A stretch of 18,252 nt of DNA, taken from the NCBI GenBank assembly GCA_001820675.1, contig MHQO01000003.1:2628-20879 (forward strand), read 5' to 3'. The position numbers and the translations under genes are program-made. Each line of letters starts with the position of its first letter. Within the stretch, counting starts at the first letter, position 1. Source of the stretch: Candidatus Sungbacteria bacterium RIFCSPLOWO2_01_FULL_47_10. GTDB lineage: Bacteria; Patescibacteriota; Minisyncoccia; Sungbacterales; GWA2-42-14. The notes beneath the pieces were generated by a model, which was given only the letters and a program-made list of their open reading frames with translations, was not told where the DNA came from and made no database searches. Of the stretch, positions 13,863 to 18,252 are shown one piece after another.

Positions 13863-13971
13863 TAGACCAGTTGCTTAATAATTTTTAGAGGAAATTTGAT
13901 ACAAAAAACCCTTATTTTAAGCCAATGATTTTTCAAAAAAACGGCTAAAACCTTATTAAGCAACTGGTCTA
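13863..13971. mobile_element. MITE-like element with 19-bp perfect terminal inverted repeats (109 bp)
   Basis: TAGACCAGTTGCTTAATAA at 13863-13881 and its exact reverse complement at 13953-13971. The arms extend inward with TTTTAG (13083 offset: 13883-13888) against CTAAAA (13945-13950) after a small mismatch. Possible target duplications are TA if the arms begin at GACC, or AAT if they begin at AGACC. The interior is AT-rich and has no open frame. The TA duplication fits a Tc1/IS630-type MITE, but the family is not established. Confidence 0.75.
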
Positions 13972-14033
13972 ATATGTATCCGTGACGTTCGTGCTCAAAT
14001 TCGTGAGCATGTGCGATTTAATTATCGCATTTT

Positions 14034-14073
14034 TAGACAAAAGAAAAAAGGGTCATTAATGCAATGAACCCTT
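14034..14073 (-). terminator. Terminator of the 59-aa gene
   Basis: Minus strand: AAGGGTTCATT (14073-14063), GCATT loop, AATGACCCTT (14057-14048) with one bulged A, then TTTTTCTTTTG. It begins about 15 nt after the TAA at 14088. Confidence 0.85.
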
Positions 14074-14087
14074 AAAATTGATATGGT

Positions 14088-14267
14088 TTACCAAAAAAAC
14101 TTCCGGCAATCTGCGCAAATTTTGCTTTCGCCTGTCTCTAAATTCAAATGGTCACATTCTGCTTGTAATTTTTTTAGATCAAGCATGATTAACTTATGTT
14201 GTTTCTCACAATCATACAATCTTTGTTCAATAATCTTACACTTTTCTATAATTTCTTTCCGGGTCAT
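14088..14267 (-). CDS. Small coiled-coil / CxxC protein, 59 aa
   Basis: ATG at 14267 to TAA at 14088, 59 codons. The product MTRKEIIEKCKIIEQRLYDC and on is almost wholly helical with heptad-like spacing, then CADCRKFFW at the end. Cysteines at 10, 20, 38, 51 and 54; C51xxC54 may pair with another for zinc. No family recognised. Evidence that it is real: coding-like composition on this strand, its own strong terminator, and a TATAAT (14308-14303) about 36 nt upstream of the start, with no well-spaced -35; an alternative TTGACA (14338-14333) lies in the last codons of ileS. It sits in an AT-rich island with the MITE-like element, which suggests transfer. Confidence 0.65.
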   Translation of the reverse strand: MTRKEIIEKCKIIEQRLYDCEKQHKLIMLDLKKLQAECDHLNLETGESKICADCRKFFW

Positions 14268-14324
14268 TCGCGTGTTTCCGATTAATTAAAGAGCAGTGAA
14301 CTATTATAAACATACTAAAACCAA

Positions 14325-17300
14325 CTATGTTCTGTCAATGCCTATCCAGAACTGCTTTCCGTCAATTTCCAAGTTCCGCTCGGCTTTGAACGTCTTTTTG
14401 CCGCCGATGGAAACCTCATCCGCTCCGGCCTCGGCCATGATGAATTTTTTCCATTTTTCAACGACTTCATCAATTTCGCGCACTCCCGAAAAATGCGCGC
14501 GAACTTTTTCCCGCGGATGCAGGCAGAGGTCTTTACGCAATTCCTGGATATTCCTCACAATTTCCCGAACCATCCCTTCTTCTTTCAATTCCGGCGTGAT
14601 TGTCGTATCAAATTTCAATTCCTTGCCAAAGGAAATTTCTTTGACATTAACTTCTTCTTTTATCAGTTCACGCAATTGCTCGTTGAGCGTAGAACGTGGA
14701 ATGTGGAGTGCGGCTAACGGCTGTCTTACTTTTATCCCCGCATCCGCACGCATCTTCAGCGCCTCAGCCACAATTTTTCTCACCGCGTCCATATCTTTTA
14801 ACAGCCGTTTGTTGCGGGTTGCGGGTTGCGGGTTGCGGGTTGGCCAGCTGGCCAAATGCACGCTTTCTTCCTTCAACCCGAGTTTTTTCCTCAATTCCCG
14901 CCACAACACTTCCGAAATAAACGGAACAAACGGCGCGGTTACTTTTGCCAATGTTGCCAAAGTGTATCCCGCAGTTTCTGCCGCCCCTCTTTTTTCAACC
15001 GGAGTTTTCGGTTTCTGAAAACGCCTGCGCGATCTTCGCAGATGCCAGTTTGAAAAATCGCTGATCGTAAATTCTTCAATCGCGCGCGCCGCCCCGGTGA
15101 TATCGTATGCGTCGAGCCTTTTCGTAACATCGGCAACCAAATCGTCCAGTTTAAGCAAAATCCATTGGTCAAGAACATTTTCTGATTTTGGATTTTGCTT
15201 GCCCGCCGTAGCTTTTCCGCCAAAGGCGTAAGCGAGGGCGGGAATTTTATCCACATACGTATCAAAGAAAACAAACGAATTCCAAAGCGTTCCAAGAAAA
15301 CTTCGGAGTTTTAATTGCAGGTCTTTTTCATCGAAGCGCTTCGGCTCGCCTGGTGCGTTAATGCTGTAAAAATACCAGCGGATGGAATCCGCGCCGTACT
15401 TTCGTATCATCTCTTTCGGGTCGATAATATTCCCCTTTGATTTCGACATCTTCTGGCCGTTCTTGTCCAACACATGCCCGAGCGATATCACGTTTTTATA
15501 CGGCGCCCGTTTCCCAAGAAGCGTTGCAACAGCAAGAAGGGTATAGAACCATCCTCTGGTTTGGTCAACCGCCTCGGAAATATAATCAGCCGGAAATAAA
15601 AGTTTTGGAATTTTAAATTTTGAATTTTGAATTTGTTTAGAATTTAGGATTTCGGATTTAGAATTTTCAGCGAAAGGCCCGCCCTGAGCCGAGTCGAAGG
15701 GCCAATGAATCTGCGCAAACGGCATGGCTCCCGAATCAAACCATACGTCAATCACCTCGGAGACGCGCTTCATAACTCCCCCGCACTTCTTGCATTCAAG
15801 AAAGAACCCGTCAATATACGGACGGTGCAGGTTTATCTCGCCCCCCGCGTCAAAAGGAAGCGGAGGAATTATCAATTTTTTCACCTCTCCCGTTTCAGGA
15901 TACCACCCGGACCGAATTGCTTCCTCGCGCGAAATACCTTCGAATGACGCGTTTAACAGCCACAACGGATCGCCGTGACTGATAATGAGAATCTTCTTTC
16001 CCTCGTATTTTTTTTCCAGGCCAAAAACGAACTGCGCCATTCTTTTCCTCACATCGGACCAGGATTCGCCTCCGGGCACAATCCGGTCGAATTTTTCAAG
16101 AGTTGATTGAAATATCTTATGGAATTCTTCAACCTTCATGCCGTGATAATCGCCAATGTTATAATCACGAAGTTCCGCGTGATAACTCACCGGTTTTTTA
16201 ATGACACTCCGTACGATTTCCGCGGTTTCTTTTGCCCGTTCAAGGTCGGAAGAAAAAATCAGGTCAATGCGTTCTTTCGCGAGTATTCTCGAGGCCCGCT
16301 CAATCTGGGTTTTTCCCGCGAGTGTCAAAGAGGAAGCAAATCTTGGCAGTACCGGACCGACTTCTCCGGTCAAATTGTGGCTCGCCTGACCATGCCGCAA
16401 CATAACGTATTCATTCCTCGGTTTCCGGGCTGAAAATTCCGCAAGTTCGGCAAGAGACCCCACCACACGAGCGGAATCGCACGACTCGCATTTCCACACG
16501 GGAAGCGGAGTTCCCCAAAACCGTTCGCGTGAAAACGCCCAATCGCGCACCTCTTTCAAAAACTCCCCGAACCTGCCGTTTTTGATGTGCGGCGGAGTCC
16601 AGTTGATTGTTTTGTTGTTCTTCAAAAGTTTTTCTTTCAGCGCGGTCATTTTGATCCACCATGCGTTCCTGGCAAAATACAGAAGCGGAGTGCCGCACCT
16701 CCAGCAATGCGGATACTCGTGCTCGTATGGTTTTGCCGCGTGGAGTATGCCGCGCTTTTCCAAATCCCCGACAATATCGGCATCCGCCGCCTTGGCAAAT
16801 TTCCCTTCGCCAACAATTCCCGCTTTCATCGTGCCGTCCGCATTAACCGTATGCAGAATCGGATAATCAAGTTTGGAATTTTGCCTAAAGCCTGACGGCT
16901 CGGCCGTATAAGGAGTTTGGAATTTTGAGTTTGTTTGTGATTTGTGATTTATGACTTGTGACTTTACCGCTCTCATGTCGTCCTCCCCGAATGCGGGAGC
17001 GATATGCACCATGCCGGTCCCTTCTTCCGTCGATACAAAATCTCCCGCGATGACTCTATATTCCGGTTTCGACCCCAACGAATATTCTTTCGGAATATGA
17101 AAAAGCGGTTCGTACTCTTTTCCGAGCAATGAATGCCCCGACCTCCTCTCAACAACTTCAACTTTTTCATCCGCATCGTGCGGGGGCGTTGTTGCCGACC
17201 ACACATATTCATATTCGGCAGTTTGTAATTTGGAATTTTGGGTTTGAGATTTGTCTGTGACTTGTGATTTGTGATTTGTGATTTTATATTTGGTATATTC

Positions 17301-18089
17301 AATCTTCGGGTTTACCGCAACCGCAACATTCGCGGGAAGTGTCCATGGTGTAGTGGTCCAGATAAGCAGATACTCATTATTCTTGCCCCGAATTTTGAGT
17401 TTGACGAAAATCGAATTTTCTTTCAGCGTTTGATACGCCCCCGGCTGGCCCAGCTCATGCGTGGAAAGTCCGGTGCCGCATCGCGAACACCACGGAACGA
17501 CTTTAAAATCCTGGTAGAGCAGACCTTTTTTCCATATTTCTTTAATGACCCGCCAGACGCTTTCCATGTATGAAGTTTCATAGGTAATATATGGCCGCTC
17601 AAGATCAAGCCAGAAGCCGATGCGCTTTGTCGACTTTTCCCACTCTTCCTTAAACTGCCACACCGACGCGCGGCATTTTTCGTTAAACTGCGCAACGCCG
17701 TATGTCTCGATGTCTTTTTTTGTCTTTAACCCGAGCTCTTTTTCAACCTGAATTTCAACCGGCAGGCCGTGGGTATCCCATCCCGCTTTTCTCGGCACAA
17801 AAAAGCCCCGCATGGTTTTATACCGCGGAATAAGGTCTTTAAACGAACGCGACTCAAGATGGTGAATGCCGGGGGCGGCATTTGCAGTCGGAGGACCTTC
17901 GTAGAATACAAATGTACGGGAGTGTGGAATGTTGAATGTGGAACATGGTTTACGTCCTGTTTTCCTGCCACTTTTTACGCTCCACTTTCTACTTTCCAGC
18001 GACTTCTCGAATATCTTGTTCCGCTCCCAAAATTCAAGAATTTTTTCTTCTCGTTGAGGAAGATTCAATTGTCGGTTGTCGTCTGCCAT
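14325..18089 (-). CDS. ileS: Isoleucyl-tRNA synthetase (IleRS2 type) with inserted histidine-phosphatase domain, 1254 aa
   Basis: Charges tRNA-Ile and edits Val. It is the eukaryote-like IleRS2 form. Residues from MADDNRQ: signature GPPTANAAPGIHH with GIHH at 74-77 (usual HxGH); AGWDTHGLPVEIQVEKELGL; zinc pair C201/C204; WTTTPWTLPAN; editing motif GTGMVHIAPAFGEDD; C462/C465; SRERFWGTPLPVWKC; KMSKS at 880-884; the anticodon-binding domain to the end. A second zinc ribbon is C534/C537 and C766/C769, split by a complete histidine phosphatase (about 553-750). The family is usually about 1000-1080 residues. The rest of the excess is repeat-derived peptides at about 32-57, 268-292, 376-402, 796-828, 950-970 and 1083-1092. 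Start: the ATG at 18089 fits a promoter giving a leaderless mRNA; 18098 and 18101 are alternatives. The frame open to 18239 runs through a terminator and is not used. Confidence 0.97.
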   Translation of the reverse strand: MADDNRQLNLPQREEKILEFWERNKIFEKSLESRKWSVKSGRKTGRKPCSTFNIPHSRTFVFYEGPPTANAAPGIHHLESRSFKDLIPRYKTMRGFFVPRKAGWDTHGLPVEIQVEKELGLKTKKDIETYGVAQFNEKCRASVWQFKEEWEKSTKRIGFWLDLERPYITYETSYMESVWRVIKEIWKKGLLYQDFKVVPWCSRCGTGLSTHELGQPGAYQTLKENSIFVKLKIRGKNNEYLLIWTTTPWTLPANVAVAVNPKIEYTKYKITNHKSQVTDKSQTQNSKLQTAEYEYVWSATTPPHDADEKVEVVERRSGHSLLGKEYEPLFHIPKEYSLGSKPEYRVIAGDFVSTEEGTGMVHIAPAFGEDDMRAVKSQVINHKSQTNSKFQTPYTAEPSGFRQNSKLDYPILHTVNADGTMKAGIVGEGKFAKAADADIVGDLEKRGILHAAKPYEHEYPHCWRCGTPLLYFARNAWWIKMTALKEKLLKNNKTINWTPPHIKNGRFGEFLKEVRDWAFSRERFWGTPLPVWKCESCDSARVVGSLAELAEFSARKPRNEYVMLRHGQASHNLTGEVGPVLPRFASSLTLAGKTQIERASRILAKERIDLIFSSDLERAKETAEIVRSVIKKPVSYHAELRDYNIGDYHGMKVEEFHKIFQSTLEKFDRIVPGGESWSDVRKRMAQFVFGLEKKYEGKKILIISHGDPLWLLNASFEGISREEAIRSGWYPETGEVKKLIIPPLPFDAGGEINLHRPYIDGFFLECKKCGGVMKRVSEVIDVWFDSGAMPFAQIHWPFDSAQGGPFAENSKSEILNSKQIQNSKFKIPKLLFPADYISEAVDQTRGWFYTLLAVATLLGKRAPYKNVISLGHVLDKNGQKMSKSKGNIIDPKEMIRKYGADSIRWYFYSINAPGEPKRFDEKDLQLKLRSFLGTLWNSFVFFDTYVDKIPALAYAFGGKATAGKQNPKSENVLDQWILLKLDDLVADVTKRLDAYDITGAARAIEEFTISDFSNWHLRRSRRRFQKPKTPVEKRGAAETAGYTLATLAKVTAPFVPFISEVLWRELRKKLGLKEESVHLASWPTRNPQPATRNKRLLKDMDAVRKIVAEALKMRADAGIKVRQPLAALHIPRSTLNEQLRELIKEEVNVKEISFGKELKFDTTITPELKEEGMVREIVRNIQELRKDLCLHPREKVRAHFSGVREIDEVVEKWKKFIMAEAGADEVSIGGKKTFKAERNLEIDGKQFWIGIDRT
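14688..14717. repeat. Heptamer-type repeat in ileS
   Basis: AGCGTAG-AACGTGG-AATGTGG-AGTGCGG-style units with a 7-bp period, encoding LHIPRSTLNE between VRQPLA and the conserved LIKEEVNVKE block. Confidence 0.55.
14811..14841. repeat. 7-bp tandem repeat (GTTGCGG) in ileS
   Basis: Four exact GTTGCGG copies (14811-14838), then TTGGCC. The coding strand reads RNPQPATRN. A 16-bp perfect palindrome TTGGCCAGCTGGCCAA (14840-14855) follows directly. Confidence 0.85.
15202..15242. repeat. 41-bp three-part hairpin inside ileS
   Basis: CCCGCC (15202-15207) pairs with GGCGGG (15237-15242), GCTT (15211-15214) with AAGC (15230-15233), and CGCC (15218-15221) with GGCG (15225-15228) around an AAA loop. It encodes the PALAYAFGGKATAGK insertion. 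A heptamer-like tract (TTCTGAT-TTTGGAT-TTTGCTT, 15181-15200) adjoins it. Confidence 0.75.
15602..15664. repeat. Nine-unit degenerate heptamer tract in ileS
   Basis: GTTTTGG-AATTTTA-AATTTTG-AATTTTG-AATTTGT-TTAGAAT-TTAGGAT-TTCGGAT-TTAGAAT: 63 bp, exactly 21 codons, encoding the NSKSEILNSKQIQNSKFKIP region before LLFPADYISEAVDQTRGW. Confidence 0.85.
15681..15702. repeat. CCCTGAG...TCGAAGGG palindromic repeat in ileS
   Basis: GCCCT at 15681-15685 pairs with AGGGC at 15698-15702. The coding strand starts GCCCTTCGACTCGGCTCAGG and encodes PFDSAQGGPF, adjoining the nine-unit heptamer tract at 15602-15664, so the two form one compound insertion. Confidence 0.7.
15840..16433 (-). other. Histidine-phosphatase (phosphoglycerate-mutase-like) domain inserted in IleRS, residues about 553-750
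   Basis: All hallmarks of the branch-1 histidine phosphatase fold are present. LRHG carries the phospho-acceptor R565/H566; SSDLERAKETA carries the phosphate-pocket R618; ELRDYNIGDYHG is the usual LRExxxGxxxG block but with Asp642 for the expected Glu; PGGESWSDV is the typical PGGES motif; ISHGDPLW carries the second His705. In Thermus IleRS this point is only a short linker between the two zinc-ribbon halves, ending in DPHRPYVD; here the same end reads EINLHRPYIDG. The domain is in frame and should be active unless the Glu-to-Asp change matters. Confidence 0.93.
16915..16963. repeat. Seven-unit heptamer tract in ileS
   Basis: GTTTGGA-ATTTTGA-GTTTGTT-TGTGATT-TGTGATT-TATGACT-TGTGACT, encoding the KSQVINHKSQTNSKFQT insertion after HIAPAFGEDDMRAV. 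A GC-rich AGCC-TGAC-GGCT hairpin (16889-16900) sits beside it. Confidence 0.85.
17221..17283. repeat. Nine-unit heptamer tract in ileS
   Basis: GTTTGTA-ATTTGGA-ATTTTGG-GTTTGAG-ATTTGTC-TGTGACT-TGTGATT-TGTGATT-TGTGATT: 63 bp, 21 codons, encoding the ITNHKSQVTDKSQTQNSKLQ insertion in the editing domain. Confidence 0.88.
17921..17999. repeat. Two short heptamer-type tracts in the ileS 5' part
   Basis: AGTGTGG-AATGTTG-AATGTGG-AACATGG (17921-17948) and GCCACTT-TTTACGC-TCCACTT-TCTACTT (about 17967-17994). Together they encode the extra SRKWSVKSGRKTGRKPCSTF and on, before the conserved FVFYEGPP motif. Confidence 0.6.
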
Positions 18090-18096
18090 AGTATTC

Positions 18097-18124
18097 ATCA
18101 TACGCAAATACGCCGAAAAATCAA
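18097..18124 (-). promoter_or_regulatory. ileS promoter placing the start site at the ATG
   Basis: Minus strand: -35 TTGATT (18124-18119, inside the terminator U-tract), a 16-bp spacer and -10 TATGAT (18102-18097). Seven bases later is the ATG at 18089, so a leaderless mRNA is predicted. Confidence 0.5.
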
Positions 18125-18144
18125 AAAACGGCGTATGACGCCGT
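18123..18144 (-). terminator. Terminator of the gene upstream of ileS
   Basis: Minus strand: ACGGCGT (18144-18138), CAT loop, ACGCCGT (18134-18128), then TTTTTT. It starts 5 nt after the TAG of the partial gene at 18149. Confidence 0.85.
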
Positions 18145-18148
18145 ATTT

Positions 18149-18252
18149 CTATTTCCAAAGTATGGTAATCAAAGCGCCCGCAAGAAAGAACAAAGCAATA
18201 ATTGCTCTTCCGGGCGGCAATTCGCCGAGATACAACCATGTTTCAAGAAATG
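18149..18252 (-). CDS. C-terminus (33 aa) of a membrane protein, cut by the window edge
   Basis: Open frame from the right edge to TAG at 18149-18151. The last residues are FLETWLYLGELPPGRAIIAL and FFLAGALITILWK, i.e. one hydrophobic segment (about 18 residues) with a short basic end. A terminator follows at once, which supports it as a true gene end. Too short to name. Confidence 0.65.
   Translation of the reverse strand, partial: FLETWLYLGELPPGRAIIALFFLAGALITILWK

Noticed and set aside
14012..14037. TGCGAT...ATCGCA stem followed by TTTTT on the plus strand
   Set aside because: No plus-strand gene precedes it; the short stem in AT-rich DNA is probably chance.
14083..14289. Plus-strand 68-aa frame opposite the 59-aa gene
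   Set aside because: Composition (many Ser, Phe, Cys) looks like antisense translation; the minus-strand frame has the terminator and coding character.
14840..14855. 16-bp perfect palindrome TTGGCCAGCTGGCCAA in ileS
   Set aside because: It encodes the conserved LASWP segment of IleRS, so it may simply be coding constraint; only noted beside the heptamer tract.
14296..15018. Plus-strand 240-aa frame across the ileS 3' part
   Set aside because: Shadow of ileS on the opposite strand; low-complexity Ser/Phe-rich product with no family features.
18089..18239. In-frame extension of ileS to an upstream start at 18239
   Set aside because: It runs through a terminator hairpin and the end of another gene on the same strand in a different frame, and lacks family similarity.
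1..18252. CRISPR array or tRNA genes
   Set aside because: The short-period repeats have no unique spacers of constant length, and no cloverleaf-like sequence was recognised.

Overview
This window looks like a chromosome segment of a Patescibacteria (CPR, Parcubacteria-like) bacterium. That is an inference. It rests on the dense mix of four aminoacyl-tRNA synthetases with short hypothetical membrane or secreted proteins, a short RecO, a CPR-style TatD, an Ig/DUF11-like membrane protein, TTG/GTG starts beside ATG, and many short repeats inside coding sequence. UGA is used as stop, so translation follows genetic code 11. No tRNA, rRNA or CRISPR array was recognised.

Layout. 1-1861 (minus) is leucyl-tRNA synthetase, cut by the window edge. 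1960-3010 (plus) is a compact run of small unknown genes. 3037-4005 (minus) is a TatD-family hydrolase. 4078-4472 (plus) is a small secreted protein whose last 30 codons are out of frame. 4474-5976 (minus) is methionyl-tRNA synthetase. 6047-7243 (plus) holds two membrane-protein genes. From 7258 to the right end everything is on the minus strand: AI-2E-type transporter, M16 protease, glycyl-tRNA synthetase, a 659-residue membrane-anchored Ig-like protein, RecO, an AT-rich island with a MITE-like inverted repeat and a 59-residue CxxC protein, isoleucyl-tRNA synthetase, and the C-terminus of a membrane protein.

The most striking feature is that both branched-chain synthetases carry an extra phosphohydrolase-type domain spliced into the synthetase body. 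LeuRS has a NUDIX-like domain inside its CP1 editing domain. IleRS has a complete histidine-phosphatase (phosphoglycerate-mutase-like) domain between the two CxxC halves of a zinc ribbon. IleRS also has the class I signature HxGH swapped to GIHH, the arrangement linked to mupirocin hyper-resistance in IleRS2 enzymes.

A second theme is repeats in coding DNA. Tracts with a strict 7-bp period, often next to short GC-rich hairpins, are read in frame in leuS, tatD, metG and ileS, and one tract lies in the spacer upstream of the M16 gene. They add or replace surface-loop residues. They resemble the heptamer STRR sequences of cyanobacteria and the in-gene palindromic elements of Rickettsia.

Regulation looks compact. 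Good sigma70-type promoters sit so close to the leuS, metG and ileS start codons that the mRNAs should be leaderless or nearly so. The divergent promoters at leuS overlap at their -35 boxes. Two plus-strand terminators are embedded in the 3' ends of convergent minus-strand genes. No gene-free stretch exceeds 300 bases; the longest, about 13826-14087, holds the MITE-like element and a terminator.
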